Shown: one piece after another, positions 42,320 through 51,079 of the stretch
Layout: each line of letters begins with the position of its first letter
How positions within the stretch are numbered: the first letter of the stretch is position 1
Origin: Sphingobacteriales bacterium
GTDB lineage: Bacteria > Bacteroidota > Bacteroidia > Chitinophagales > Chitinophagaceae
Reading direction: 5' to 3'
Assembly (NCBI GenBank): GCA_012270485.1
Contig: JAAXIF010000019.1
Span: 1 to 64,000 of the forward strand
DNA length: 64,000 bases
The notes under the pieces: generated by a model
What the model saw: the letters and a program-made list of their open reading frames with translations, nothing else
Told to the model about the DNA's origin: nothing
The model's database searches: none
Position numbers and translations under genes: made by a program

Positions 42320-43195
42320 ATGGTAGATAGTGCAAAATCTTCTTTAAAGCGTAGTAAACCGAATTATATCTACACCATTGTGGGTGTGGCTTTGGTATTG
42401 TTAATCATGGGTATTATGGGCTGGTTTTTCCTAAATATCAATTCGGTAGGTAGTGCTTTTAAGGAAGATATTCGTATCAGTGCCTATTTACGGACATTGA
42501 ATAAGGATACCATTGGGCAGATTCAGCAGCATATTGCTTCGCGCCCTTATACCAAAACGGTGACTTATGTAGATAAGAAAATGGCACAAGAGATCTGGAA
42601 TCGTGAGAACAATGAAGATTGGGCGAAGATCTTGGATGTAAATCCATTACCCGAGAGCATCGATTTTTATGCAAAAGCAGACTATGTCAATAAAGATAGC
42701 CTGAATAAAATATCGACAGAACTATTGGGCAAGTACGGAGATCAGATCACGGATATTCAGTACCCCCAAACATTGGTAGGTAATTTGAATGAGCGTGCAG
42801 CGAAGATTGGTTTGATATTTTTAGTGATAGCGATCATTCTCTGTATCATCGTAATCATCAGTATTGATAATACCATCCGTTTGGCGATGTTCAGTAACCG
42901 ATTCCTGATCAAGACCATGCAGATGGTAGGTGCTACCAGAGGATTCATTGCTCGTCCTTTGAATATCAGGGCGGTAGTGAACGGACTGATCAGTTCCGGT
43001 ATTGCCATTATTTTATTATTTAGCATCATCAGTTGGGCAGAGAGTCAGTTCCCACAGTTGAAAGCCATCCGTGATTGGAAATTGACTTTTATACTCTTTG
43101 GAGGCTTGATTATATTGGGTGTCGGCATTTCAGTTTATTCAACCCATCGAAGTGTATTGAAATATTTAAAAATGAAATTGGATGATCTTTATTAG
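42320..43195 (+). CDS. ftsX: Cell division protein FtsX
   Basis: A 291-residue FtsX permease with the usual four membrane helices: one after a short basic N-terminus (YIYTIVGVALVLLIMGIMGWFFL) and three at the C-terminus. The extracytoplasmic domain (about residues 50-165) begins with the conserved FKEDIRISAYLR. With FtsE it forms an ABC-like complex that activates peptidoglycan hydrolases at the septum. ftsE is not adjacent. The order ftsX-DUF3098-uppP is typical of Bacteroidota; a family B array separates it from the next gene. Confidence 0.92.
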   Translation: MVDSAKSSLKRSKPNYIYTIVGVALVLLIMGIMGWFFLNINSVGSAFKEDIRISAYLRTLNKDTIGQIQQHIASRPYTKTVTYVDKKMAQEIWNRENNEDWAKILDVNPLPESIDFYAKADYVNKDSLNKISTELLGKYGDQITDIQYPQTLVGNLNERAAKIGLIFLVIAIILCIIVIISIDNTIRLAMFSNRFLIKTMQMVGATRGFIARPLNIRAVVNGLISSGIAIILLFSIISWAESQFPQLKAIRDWKLTFILFGGLIILGVGISVYSTHRSVLKYLKMKLDDLY

Positions 43196-43257
43196 TGAAT
43201 TGTGAATGGTGAATTGTCAATTATAACTATATTGACAATTCACCATTCACAATTGAG
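43195..43257. repeat. Inverted heptad array, family B, after ftsX
   Basis: Perfect 24-nt arms (43198-43221 and 43231-43254) made of AATTGTG, AATGGTG and AATTGTC, with a 9-nt loop. It starts at the ftsX stop codon and lies within a co-directional operon, with no T-run. Confidence 0.9.
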
Positions 43258-43290
43258 AACCTACTATCACAACTCACAAAAACCTCTCCC

Positions 43291-43527
43291 ATGACCGAAA
43301 CAAAAAATACTATGAGTCCGCTTTTTACGAAAGAGAATTATAAGTGGATGATTATTGGCGCTATTATTATTGCGTTGGGCTTCTTTTTAATGAGTGGCGG
43401 CAAAAGCAGTGATCCGAATGTATTTGATTATAAAGAAGTATACGGCACCACCCGCATCACCATTGCACCCATCCTGATCGTGATCGGTTTGGCGATTGAG
43501 ATCTTTGCGATTTTTAAGAAGAAGTGA
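43291..43527 (+). CDS. DUF3098 membrane protein
   Basis: A 78-residue protein with two membrane helices (WMIIGAIIIALGFFLMSGG and APILIVIGLAIEIFAIFKK) and a short loop containing SSDPNVFDYKEVYGTTRI, which is the DUF3098 pattern. The family is almost confined to Bacteroidota and is usually placed between ftsX and uppP, as here, so a role in envelope or division is likely but unproven. Translation could also begin at the Met before SPLFTKENYK. Confidence 0.9.
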   Translation: MTETKNTMSPLFTKENYKWMIIGAIIIALGFFLMSGGKSSDPNVFDYKEVYGTTRITIAPILIVIGLAIEIFAIFKKK

Positions 43528-43531
43528 TTAC

Positions 43532-43594
43532 AGTCCATGGTCCATAGTCCATGGTCAATAGAATCTATAACCCATGGACTATGGACCATGGACT
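43532..43594. repeat. Inverted heptad array, family A, between DUF3098 and uppP
   Basis: Perfect 23-nt arms (43532-43554 and 43572-43594), each three TCCATRG heptads plus two bases, with a 17-nt loop. It ends 15 bp before the uppP ATG. The cleanest family A copy in the window. Confidence 0.9.
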
Positions 43595-43609
43595 ACCAAC
43601 TCTAGCCCC

Positions 43610-44407
43610 ATGAGTATTTTCGACGCTATCATCATTGCCATTGTGGAAGGACTGACTGAATTTTTACCGGTATCTTCTACCGGACATATGATCATTGCCA
43701 GTTCTTTTTTGGGTATTGCCAAAGACGATTTTACTAAATTATTTGAAGTGGCTATTCAGTTAGGGGCTATACTTTCTGTGGTGGTATTGTATCGCAAAAA
43801 ATTCTTCCCTCTGAACCGATTGAATTTTTATCTCAAGTTATTGGTAGCAGTAATCCCCGCACTCGGATTGGGTGCTATCTTTTCCGATAAAATTGATGCA
43901 TTACTGGAAAGTCCACTTACAGTAGCCATCACCATGTTGGCAGGTGGAATTGTTCTTTTGTTTATCGACAAATTATTTCAGCAGCCTATAATTGAAAAAG
44001 AAGAAGAGGTAAGTTTTTTTCGCGCTCTACTGATTGGCTTCTGGCAATGTGTAGCGATGATTCCGGGTGTAAGCAGAAGTGCGGCTAGTATTATTGGCGG
44101 TATGCAACAAAAGCTGACCAGAAATCTGGCTGCAGAATTTTCTTTTTTCCTTGCCGTACCAACGATGGCTGCCGCAACCGGTTACAAACTACTCAAAGCA
44201 TGGAAAGAAACCCCCGAAATGCTAACCAATACCGATAATGTAATTGCCCTAGCTGTAGGTAATGTGGTCGCGTTTATTGTTGCCATGTTAGCCATCAAAT
44301 TTTTTATCGGCTTTCTGCAAAAACATGGCTTCCGTTTATTTGGCTGGTACCGTGTTATTGGAGGAACAATTTTGCTGGTACTGGTATTGACTGGATACTT
44401 GAAGTAA
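43610..44407 (+). CDS. uppP: Undecaprenyl-diphosphate phosphatase
   Basis: A 265-residue BacA/UppP membrane enzyme that recycles undecaprenyl diphosphate to the monophosphate carrier for cell wall synthesis. The two signature motifs are present: [18 protein letters not shown] at the N-terminus and [13 protein letters not shown] in the second half. The ORF track starts 12 codons earlier by reading the family A array (MDYGPWTTN); the Met before [13 protein letters not shown] is the family start. truB, which often follows in Bacteroidota, is absent. Confidence 0.96.
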   Translation: MSIFDAIIIAIVEGLTEFLPVSSTGHMIIASSFLGIAKDDFTKLFEVAIQLGAILSVVVLYRKKFFPLNRLNFYLKLLVAVIPALGLGAIFSDKIDALLESPLTVAITMLAGGIVLLFIDKLFQQPIIEKEEEVSFFRALLIGFWQCVAMIPGVSRSAASIIGGMQQKLTRNLAAEFSFFLAVPTMAAATGYKLLKAWKETPEMLTNTDNVIALAVGNVVAFIVAMLAIKFFIGFLQKHGFRLFGWYRVIGGTILLVLVLTGYLK

Positions 44408-44408
44408 T

Positions 44409-44500
44409 TTCGGATGTCGGATTTGATCTTAAATCTGTGATCAAAAGTCGAAAATCGAATATTCTACATCAGAAATCAGACATCCGACATCAGACATCTA
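44409..44500. repeat. Inverted heptad array, family I (ATCAGAC)
   Basis: Left words CGGATGT, CGGATTT and GATCTTA; right arm ATCAGAA, ATCAGAC, ATCCGAC, ATCAGAC, a strict 7-nt step, ending at the ruvC stop. The middle holds TCGAAAATCGAAT, which resembles the words inside ileS. Lies between convergent uppP and ruvC. Confidence 0.8.
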
Positions 44501-45064
44501 AAATTTTCTCTTCACTCTCTCCGGATTTTTATTCAAGAAATCTTCCCAGCCTTTTAAGGGCTTTCCTGATTTGATAAGGGGTGATGCTGATTGATAGTGG
44601 TGACAAAGTGCTACGGCGAGGGCATCCGTTGCATCAAAGTATTGCGGTTTGTCTTCGATCTGTAAAATCCGTTGTAACATTTTCCATACCTGATCTTTAT
44701 CAGCGTTACCATTACCGGTGATGGATTGTTTTACTTTTTTAGGTGAATATTCTGTTACAGTCAATCCCGCCTGCATAGCAGCAGCTATGGCTACACCCTG
44801 AGCCCTTCCTAGTTTGAGCATACTTTGTACATTCTTTCCGAAAAAAGGGGCTTCTATGGCAAAAGTGGAAGGTTTATATAGCTTCACCAGTTCACATACC
44901 CGAGTATGTATCATTTCAAGACGGGCATAGATATCTTTTTCCTTGGTGAGTTTGAGCACATCCATCAACAGTACCTGGGGTTGCCCTTTATGGATACGCA
45001 ATAAAGCATATCCCATTAATTGCGTACCCGGATCAATACCGAGGATGATCTCGTCTTTGGCCAT
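44498..45064 (-). CDS. ruvC: Holliday junction resolvase RuvC
   Basis: A 188-residue endonuclease that cuts Holliday junctions during recombinational repair. The catalytic acids lie in LGIDPGTQLMGYA, FAIEAPFFGKN and DATDALAVALCHH, with KKVKQSITGNGNADKDQV between them. The ORF track starts nine codons earlier (MDTFNYFHP), but MAKDEIILGIDPGT is the normal start. It is convergent with uppP and divergent from the flippase-like gene. Confidence 0.96.
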   Translation of the reverse strand: MAKDEIILGIDPGTQLMGYALLRIHKGQPQVLLMDVLKLTKEKDIYARLEMIHTRVCELVKLYKPSTFAIEAPFFGKNVQSMLKLGRAQGVAIAAAMQAGLTVTEYSPKKVKQSITGNGNADKDQVWKMLQRILQIEDKPQYFDATDALAVALCHHYQSASPLIKSGKPLKGWEDFLNKNPERVKRKF

Positions 45065-45085
45065 GGGATGAAAATAGTTAAAAGT

Positions 45086-45205
45086 GTCCATTGGACTCCT
45101 TTTGACAAAGGTAAAAGGTCAAAGTCAGAAACAAATATAGTGGGTGAATCAGTTTTTACTGTTTTATGTACCGCTTTTCACCTTTCACTTTTCACCTTTC
45201 ACTTC
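45086..45205. repeat. E palindrome plus TTTCACC heptad array
   Basis: An E-type copy (GTCCATTGGACTCC, 45086-45106) is followed by GGTAAAAGGTCAAAG words; the facing arm at 45174-45205 is a strict run of TTTCACC / TTTCACT heptads. It fills the divergent gap between ruvC and the next gene and contains the ruvC -7 box in its loop. Confidence 0.7.
45132..45139 (-). promoter_or_regulatory. Candidate -7 box TATATTTG for ruvC
   Basis: Minus-strand TATATTTG, about 68 bp before the ruvC ATG, in the loop between the two arms. Same octamer as upstream of the histidine kinase and frr. No clear -33 element. Confidence 0.35.
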
Positions 45206-45221
45206 TTTCCCTTTCTTTGTA

Positions 45222-46238
45222 ATGAGCAAACAATCAGCACTGAATAAGCAACTAAAGATACTTCTCAATTATTTCCTTGGACCGATATTGTTTATCTGGT
45301 TAAGCTTTTCTATTTATCAACAGGTTAGTGATCAAAAAAACCTAGAAGAATCATGGATGATGATTCGATCTTCTTTTTCAGGTCCACGCTCGCTAAAACT
45401 TTTGACCGTTTTTATCCTGGTATTCATCAACTATGCCCTTGAAGCAGCTAAGTGGAGAATGATACAAGCATCGATACAGAAAGTATCATTCTGGAAAGCT
45501 TTCAAAGCGGTATTATCAGGTCATGCCGTTGCCTTTAATTCTATTAATCGAATAGGTGATACAGCAGGACGAGTATTATTTCTTGATGAAGGGAATCGAC
45601 TAAAAGGTATTGCACTTTCTTTTGTAGGAAGTATGAGCCTAATCATTGTTCATTTAGTCTTTGGGCTGTTAGGCATGATATACATGCGTTTTAATATTCT
45701 AGATGCAACACATCATGTAGAAGGATTGTCGATATTCTGGATGAACGGATTGATGAGTTTGCTAACCGTAGGATTATCCATATTTGTTTTGTTATTCTTC
45801 CGGTTATCATGGCTCATTCGATTACTCGAGAAAATGCCCTTTGTTGCGAAGTATCGTTTTGTAGTGGAGAATATGGAATCGTTACAATGGCAATTCTTAA
45901 CAAAAGTTTTATTCTTTTCTGCGGTTAGATACGTTTTAATTGTGTTGCAATATGTATTATTATTTGAAGTGTTTGATGTGAAACTAGATTTTTTCGACTC
46001 GGCTGCCTTAGTAATGGTTATGTTTTTGGTATTAACAATTGTTCCAAGCATTACGCTGGCAGAACTGGGGCTAAGGGGAAATATCAGTATTCAATTATTT
46101 GGAATGCTTAGTATGAATACATTAGGCATCGTTGCAACGGCAGCAGGTATCTGGATAATGAATCTGATCATTCCAGCTATCATTGGAGGTTTTTTCTTAC
46201 TGGGTGTAAGATTTTTTAATCGTACAATTAAAGAGTAG
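45222..46238 (+). CDS. Flippase-like (UPF0104 / LPG synthase TM-region family) membrane protein
   Basis: A 338-residue membrane protein with about eight helices of the lysylphosphatidylglycerol synthase TM region / UPF0104 fold. Markers are NYALEAAKWRMIQ, GHAVAFNSINRIGDTAGRVLFL and the late TIVPSITLAELGLRGNISIQLFG. It lacks the catalytic domain of MprF, so it is a stand-alone flippase-like protein of unknown substrate. The Met before SKQSALNKQ was chosen, since the longer start reads a heptad array (FTFHFSPFTS). It is 2 bp upstream of the DUF3108 gene, an evident operon. Confidence 0.8.
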   Translation: MSKQSALNKQLKILLNYFLGPILFIWLSFSIYQQVSDQKNLEESWMMIRSSFSGPRSLKLLTVFILVFINYALEAAKWRMIQASIQKVSFWKAFKAVLSGHAVAFNSINRIGDTAGRVLFLDEGNRLKGIALSFVGSMSLIIVHLVFGLLGMIYMRFNILDATHHVEGLSIFWMNGLMSLLTVGLSIFVLLFFRLSWLIRLLEKMPFVAKYRFVVENMESLQWQFLTKVLFFSAVRYVLIVLQYVLLFEVFDVKLDFFDSAALVMVMFLVLTIVPSITLAELGLRGNISIQLFGMLSMNTLGIVATAAGIWIMNLIIPAIIGGFFLLGVRFFNRTIKE

Positions 46239-46240
46239 AT

Positions 46241-47035
46241 ATGAAGAAGTTTTTATTGATGGCTAGCTGGTTATTTGCATTTCAGCCAATTTCAGCTGGT
46301 GATGAATTTTGCGGCATTAGAAACAGGGCATTTGAAGAAGGAGAAAGTATTTCTTATAATGTATTCTATTCTGTGATCGGATTGTATGTAAATGCAGGAA
46401 CTGCTAATTTCTCAGTATCGTTGAATAGGATGAATAACCGAACAGCCTATCATATCGTAGGCAAAGGAAGCTCCAATCCGAGTTATGATTGGATCTTTAA
46501 AGTTCGTGATAGGTATGAAAGCTATATTGATACTGCGAATCTTCAACCTTTGAAATTCATTCGGAATATAGAAGAGGGTGATTTTAAAAAATTTGAGAAC
46601 ATCACTTTTAACCAAGAGAATAACACAGCAGTAACCACTGATGGTGTTTTCAAAGTTCCGGGTTGTATACAGGATGTCTTGAGTTCCATCTATTATGCCA
46701 GAAATATTGATTTTAGTAAATACAAACCGGAAGAGAAAATACCTTTCTCTATGTTTCTGGATAATGAAGTATATAATCTATACATCAAATACCTAGGTAA
46801 GGAAACCATCAAAACCAAATACGGAAAATTCAGGGCTATTAAATTCAAACCACTATTGGTAAAAGGAACATTGTTTGAAGGAGGAGAAAAAATGACAGTG
46901 TGGGTAAGTGATGACCCCAATCATATTCCTTTAAGAATTGAAAGTCCGATTGTAGTGGGAAGTGTGAAAGTAGATATGATGCAATACAGAAATCTACGAT
47001 ATCCTTTGAGCTCTATGATTAGCTTCAACCGTTAA
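46241..47035 (+). CDS. DUF3108 periplasmic protein
   Basis: A 264-residue exported protein: a signal peptide (MKKFLLMASWLFAFQPISAG) and a DUF3108 domain with FEEGESISYNVFYSVIGLYVNAGTANF, RDRYESYIDTANLQPLKFIR and the late ERIESPIVVGSVKVDM-like end. The beta-rich fold resembles lipoprotein or LPS carrier proteins, but no function is established. It is translationally close to the flippase-like gene, so they may act together in the envelope. The 3' end overlaps the convergent zinc-ribbon gene by 11 bp. Confidence 0.85.
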   Translation: MKKFLLMASWLFAFQPISAGDEFCGIRNRAFEEGESISYNVFYSVIGLYVNAGTANFSVSLNRMNNRTAYHIVGKGSSNPSYDWIFKVRDRYESYIDTANLQPLKFIRNIEEGDFKKFENITFNQENNTAVTTDGVFKVPGCIQDVLSSIYYARNIDFSKYKPEEKIPFSMFLDNEVYNLYIKYLGKETIKTKYGKFRAIKFKPLLVKGTLFEGGEKMTVWVSDDPNHIPLRIESPIVVGSVKVDMMQYRNLRYPLSSMISFNR

Positions 47036-47405
47036 TCGCAATAGAGTTTTCTGTAGCACGATAGTGCATCGGACGCGTATTCACATTTTGATGCAACTGC
47101 GATCTTTTGTAGAGTATGCGACAAATCACAACCACAAATAAGGTTGCTAGTCCGATACCGGCTGCCAGTCCCCATCCAAAAGAATTGTAATTCTGCTTGC
47201 CAATGTAAGCCCCAAAAACAATAGTGGCTGCAGAGATAACTCCAGAAACAGCTGCGATAACTGCATTGCCATCACGATTGGATATCTCGATTCTGGCATG
47301 GCAGGTATCGCAGTTGATAGCGGAAAAATTGTTGAGCAAAATAAATTGCCTGAAAGATATCCGACTCCCGCAGCTCGGACATCCTACTACTTGGTTTTTG
47401 GACAT
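47025..47405 (-). CDS. Zinc-ribbon membrane protein
   Basis: A 126-residue protein. The first 45 residues form a zinc ribbon with VGCPSCGSRISF and INCDTCHARIEIS (two CxxC pairs), followed by two membrane helices (AVIAAVSGVISAATIVFGAYIG and GWGLAAGIGLATLFVVVICRILY). The tail is short and polar. No specific family is recognised. The C-terminal codons overlap the 3' end of the DUF3108 gene. Confidence 0.7.
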   Translation of the reverse strand: MSKNQVVGCPSCGSRISFRQFILLNNFSAINCDTCHARIEISNRDGNAVIAAVSGVISAATIVFGAYIGKQNYNSFGWGLAAGIGLATLFVVVICRILYKRSQLHQNVNTRPMHYRATENSIAING

Positions 47406-47512
47406 TGGATTTTAAAATTGCTTGTTAAAGCTAGGATTCAAGTGTAAACTTAATATGAAACAATTAGAATAAGTGTCTGGAAAACACCGATTTTATGCCG
47501 TTTTTTCACGGG

Positions 47513-47532
47513 GATTTTTTGTCGAAAAAATC
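47513..47532. terminator. A/T-rich hairpin after the MBL-fold gene
   Basis: Perfect 8-bp stem GATTTTTT / AAAAAATC with a GTCG loop, 27 bp beyond the MBL hydrolase stop and downstream of it on the minus strand. The A/T stem gives a U-tract on both strands. The rest of the 153-bp gap shows no gene. Confidence 0.45.
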
Positions 47533-47558
47533 AGGCGTTTTACTACAAACCATAAAAA

Positions 47559-48428
47559 TTACAAGGTACTGAGGGAAAAGGTTTCAGCTACACGAACCCC
47601 TTTTTCTGTAAGCTGTAAAGTGCAGCATTCATTCTGATAATCGTGTTCGAAATATAATATGTAGTTGTTTTCCACTGCCTCCTGTAGAAAATTCTTTTTC
47701 TCGTGTAGTGTTGTTAAAGGGAACATGTCATACGCCATCACATAAGGAATGGGCAAATGAGCTGCTGAAGGCAAGAGATCAGCCATATATACAAGGGTAT
47801 GTCCTTTGTATTGGATCTGCGGTAACATCATTTTTTCCGTATGACCGTTCACAAATCGTACCGAAAAATGATTAAAAAGATCGACACTGTGCAAACGACC
47901 ATCTTCTTGAAAACCGGTGACCGGACTTTCCACCAAGCGTAATTGTCCGCTTTCTTGTATGGGTAAAATATTCTCTTTAAGAAAAGAAGCTTTTTCTCGA
48001 TCATTGGGTTTTACTGCCCAGTTCCAATGGCGTTCATTACTCCAATAAACGGCATTTTTAAATGCCGGAACCAGCCGATCTCCCTCTCGAACAATACTAC
48101 CACCGCAATGATCAAAGTGAAGATGGGTAAGAAAAACATCGGTGATATCATCTCTATGAAAACCGTAATGTGCCAGTGATTTGTCTAATGTATCATCACC
48201 ATGTAGGTAATAATGACCAAAGAATTTGGCATCTTGTTTATCACCCATTCCATTATCGATCAATATCAGTTTATTGCCATCTTCAACCAATAAACATCGC
48301 ATCGCCCAGGAACACATATTATTTTCGTCTGCTGGATTCAATTTATTCCACATGCTTTTAGGCACAACACCAAACATCGCACCTCCATCCAATTTAAAAT
48401 TGCCGCTATTGATCGAATACAATTCCAT
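47559..48428 (-). CDS. MBL-fold metallo-hydrolase
   Basis: A 289-residue metallo-beta-lactamase-fold hydrolase without signal peptide. Metal ligands are in LTHLHFDHCGGS, a later His in VNGHTEKMML and MADLLPSAAH, and the last His in EHDYQ. The family includes lactonases and other hydrolases, so the substrate is open. It starts 3 bp after the MFS gene, so the two are co-transcribed. Confidence 0.87.
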   Translation of the reverse strand: MELYSINSGNFKLDGGAMFGVVPKSMWNKLNPADENNMCSWAMRCLLVEDGNKLILIDNGMGDKQDAKFFGHYYLHGDDTLDKSLAHYGFHRDDITDVFLTHLHFDHCGGSIVREGDRLVPAFKNAVYWSNERHWNWAVKPNDREKASFLKENILPIQESGQLRLVESPVTGFQEDGRLHSVDLFNHFSVRFVNGHTEKMMLPQIQYKGHTLVYMADLLPSAAHLPIPYVMAYDMFPLTTLHEKKNFLQEAVENNYILYFEHDYQNECCTLQLTEKGVRVAETFSLSTL

Positions 48429-48431
48429 AGA

Positions 48432-49751
48432 TCAGTTTACTTTTCCTTGTTTATGTTTTGTAGCTGAGGCAAAGGTGAGTAATATCAATCCAATCACAAA
48501 GAAAACAACCAACGCCAATACCGAATTACGTTGTGAACCGGTGTATTCATTGATATATCCGAAACTAAACATACCAATCACAATAGCTATCTTCTCTGTT
48601 ACATCATAAAAACTAAAGAAAGAAGTTGTGTCTTTTGTCTCAGGCATCAGTTTCGCATACGTACTTCTGCTGAGCGATTGAATACCCCCCATTACAAAAC
48701 CTACCAACACAGCTAAAGCATAGAACTCATTCACGCCGTCACGAGGTAGTAAATAGCCGATGATACAAAGTATGATCCACAAAGAAACTGTTACCATCAG
48801 TGCACGGAAATTCCCCAATTTATCTGAAAGTTTAGCAATGGTATAAGCCCCGGGTATCGCTACTAACTGAATAATTAATATCGCAATAATGAGATTCTGC
48901 GTAGGAATATTCAATTCACTTTTACCATATAAAGTTGCAGCAAGCATCACCGTTTGAACACCCATATTGTAAAAGAAAAATGCTGCGAGATAACGCTTCA
49001 AGACCGGAAGATGTGTCAGTTGCTTCCATACTTTATTGAGTTCTTTATAACCATGCGTAAAAACACTTCCTTTTGCAGAGGGTTGTCCGGCAGGCGAACT
49101 TTGGGGTAGACGGCTCAATGCCAATTGTCCAAATCCCCACCACCAAATACCTACAAGTAAAAAAGAGATTTGTGAAGCTTTGCCCGTAGTAATACCAAAT
49201 GTATCGGGCATCAATACAAATACAAAGCAGATGATCTGCAAAATCACACTACCCGTATATCCCATTGCAAAACCTTTCGCACTCACTTTATCCTGGTCTG
49301 CAGGTGCTGCGATCTCGGGAAGAAATGAATTATAAAAAACCAAACTACTCCAATAACCGATACAGGCAATAATCATACATATCAATCCATAGGCAAGATT
49401 GCTGCTGTCATAAAAGAATAATGCACTACAAGCAATACTTCCCAGTGTACAGAAAAAGAACAAAAACTTTTTCTTGTTCCCTTTGAAGTCAGCAATCGAT
49501 GACAACATGGGCGACATTATGGCTACAATGATAAAGGCAACGCCTAATGCATAATTGTACAGCGAGGTATTGACAAACTCTCTGCCAAATAAGCGAACGG
49601 TATCATTAGAAGTAGCATCATTGCCGTCGCCGGTAACAGCTTCAAAATAAGCAGGAAAAATAGTTGAAGTGATCACCAGATTATATACACTATTTGCCCA
49701 GTCATACATGGCCCAGCCATTAATGACTCTTTTGGATGCAGTTGTTTGCAT
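48432..49751 (-). CDS. MFS transporter of the UMF1/Atg22-like family
   Basis: A 439-residue transporter with about twelve membrane helices. The N-terminal GWAMYDWANSVYNLVITSTIFPAYF and the later GFVMGGIQSLSRSTYAKLMPE are hallmark segments of bacterial UMF1 proteins related to Atg22. Substrate unknown. The ORF track extends 54 codons upstream through a family A array and an E element; the Met before QTTASKRVINGW was chosen. MBL-fold gene follows 3 bp later. Confidence 0.88.
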   Translation of the reverse strand: MQTTASKRVINGWAMYDWANSVYNLVITSTIFPAYFEAVTGDGNDATSNDTVRLFGREFVNTSLYNYALGVAFIIVAIMSPMLSSIADFKGNKKKFLFFFCTLGSIACSALFFYDSSNLAYGLICMIIACIGYWSSLVFYNSFLPEIAAPADQDKVSAKGFAMGYTGSVILQIICFVFVLMPDTFGITTGKASQISFLLVGIWWWGFGQLALSRLPQSSPAGQPSAKGSVFTHGYKELNKVWKQLTHLPVLKRYLAAFFFYNMGVQTVMLAATLYGKSELNIPTQNLIIAILIIQLVAIPGAYTIAKLSDKLGNFRALMVTVSLWIILCIIGYLLPRDGVNEFYALAVLVGFVMGGIQSLSRSTYAKLMPETKDTTSFFSFYDVTEKIAIVIGMFSFGYINEYTGSQRNSVLALVVFFVIGLILLTFASATKHKQGKVN

Positions 49752-49805
49752 GTGGAGGGTTTTGGTTCTTAAAGATAAGGGGAAAGTGATAGAGAAAGTT
49801 CTCTG

Positions 49806-49919
49806 CCATGGGCTATGGACTATCGACCATGGACCATAGCTAATAGTCCATAGTCCATGGTAGGAAATATGCTTTTCACCTTTGAACTTTCTCCAAAGGA
49901 GCCCTATGGACACTTTTCA
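49806..49919. repeat. Family A array followed by an E element in TTTCACC words
   Basis: CCATGGGCTATGGACTAT (49806-49823) faces ATAGTCCATAGTCCATGG (49843-49860) with one mismatch. Next to it, an E element at 49890-49911 is flanked by TTTTCACCTTTGAAC on one side and CACTTTTCAC on the other. Lies between the HIT and MFS genes. Confidence 0.8.
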
Positions 49920-49925
49920 CTTGTT

Positions 49926-50315
49926 TTACAAAGCAGCAAGTATCTTCTCCTGCACTCGTTTGAGCTGTTCGGGTGATAATTTTAATTTTTCGCGTGTGAA
50001 ATTGAGATCATCTGCGGTATTGATGGGAATGAGATGTACATGTGCATGTGGCACTTCCAGGCCTACCACACTCATGCCACAACGATTACATGGGAATGCT
50101 TTTTCAATAGCTTTCGCAATGGGTTTTGCAAAGAGTAATATTTCAGATAAATAATGTTCATCTAAATCAAAGAAACGATCGGTTTCCTGTTTAGGAACAA
50201 CGAGTACATGACCTTCTGCTAATGGAAAAATATCCAGAAAGGCAAAAAAGTGTTCGTTTTCAGCAATTTTGTATGAAGGAATCTCTCCTGCAATGATCTT
50301 TGAGAAAATAGTCAT
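49926..50315 (-). CDS. HIT-family nucleotide hydrolase
   Basis: A 129-residue histidine triad protein. The HxHxH triad is in VPHAHVHLIPI and the fold start is MTIFSKIIAGEIPSYKIAEN with FLDIFPLAEGHVLVVPK. Such enzymes hydrolyse nucleoside phosphoramidates or dinucleoside polyphosphates; this one is of the HinT-like type. It lies downstream of greA, with a hairpin between, and upstream of the family A array. Confidence 0.93.
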   Translation of the reverse strand: MTIFSKIIAGEIPSYKIAENEHFFAFLDIFPLAEGHVLVVPKQETDRFFDLDEHYLSEILLFAKPIAKAIEKAFPCNRCGMSVVGLEVPHAHVHLIPINTADDLNFTREKLKLSPEQLKRVQEKILAAL

Positions 50316-50334
50316 AGAAAAGAGGTTACTTGAA

Positions 50335-50376
50335 AAGCATGTTGAAATGAAAAAGATGCATCATTTCAACATGCTT
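50335..50376. terminator. Hairpin between greA and the HIT gene
   Basis: A perfect 16-bp stem AAGCATGTTGAAATGA / TCATTTCAACATGCTT with a 10-nt loop, 8 bp beyond the greA stop. A short TTTTC follows on the minus strand, so termination may be only partial and the HIT gene may receive readthrough. Confidence 0.6.
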
Positions 50377-50384
50377 ACATGTGA

Positions 50385-50861
50385 TTAGACGGTAATGTCT
50401 TCAATTTTGAATTTGATAATCCCGGTGGGTGCTTGTACTTCTGCCACTTCACCCCTTGCTTTACCCATCAACCCTTTACCAATGGGTGAGCCTGCTGAGA
50501 TCTTTCCTGCTTTCAGATCTGCTTCTTTTTCACCAACAATTTGATAAGTCACTGTTTTTTTTGTGGCCAAATTGGTGATGGTTACCTTGGTTAGGATGGT
50601 TACTTTGCTCGTATCAATATCACTGGTATCAATAATCTTGGCATTGGCAATCGCACCTTCTAACTGTTTGATTTTGGCTTCCAGCATACCTTGTGCTTCC
50701 TTGGCAGCATCATATTCTGCATTCTCCTTTAAATCACCTTTCTCACGGGCTTCTGCAATGGCTCTCGAGGCAGCAGGACGATCCACTGATTTCATTTTCT
50801 GCAGCTCTTCACGCATTTTGTCAAATGTCTCCTTGGTAACATACATAGTACTCTCGCTCAT
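50385..50861 (-). CDS. greA: Transcription elongation factor GreA
   Basis: A 158-residue GreA, which enters the RNA polymerase secondary channel and stimulates cleavage of backtracked RNA. The coiled coil VTKETFDKMREELQKMKSVDRPAASRAIAEAREKGDLKENAEYDAAKEAQ has the acidic tip, and the C-terminal FKBP-like domain ends with GSPIGKGLMGKARGEVAEVQAP. Start choice is the Met before SESTMYVTK; the next Met is also possible. A terminator-like hairpin stands in its short leader, see the separate entry. Confidence 0.96.
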   Translation of the reverse strand: MSESTMYVTKETFDKMREELQKMKSVDRPAASRAIAEAREKGDLKENAEYDAAKEAQGMLEAKIKQLEGAIANAKIIDTSDIDTSKVTILTKVTITNLATKKTVTYQIVGEKEADLKAGKISAGSPIGKGLMGKARGEVAEVQAPTGIIKFKIEDITV

Positions 50862-50882
50862 ACACTTTCGTTTAAAAAGGGT

Positions 50883-50919
50883 AAAAAAAATACAACGCCA
50901 CATTTGATTGCAGCGTTGC
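50883..50919 (-). promoter_or_regulatory. Terminator-like hairpin in the greA leader
   Basis: On the minus strand CAACGCTGCA pairs with TGTGGCGTTG around a 6-nt loop and is followed at once by eight T, ending 22 bp before the greA ATG. It lies between the candidate greA promoter and the start codon, so it could attenuate greA. It could instead end the transcript of the dehydrogenase gene upstream. Confidence 0.55.
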
Positions 50920-50928
50920 ACAGATATT

Positions 50929-50936
50929 CAAAAGTA
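50929..50936 (-). promoter_or_regulatory. Candidate -7 box TACTTTTG for greA
   Basis: Minus-strand TACTTTTG fits TAnnTTTG, with a TTG about 16 bp upstream. Transcription would start near 50922, just before the hairpin at 50893-50919. Confidence 0.45.
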
Positions 50937-51079
50937 AAAAATTCTTCAGAATCAACGATTCTTTTATGTGTTTTTATTAAAGATCAAAAAAGAAGGCATT
51001 TTCCTCAAAGTACACCCCTAACTATCTGTATATCAAAATGATATATAATTTCTAGGGCCATAAAAGCATACGAGACAAT

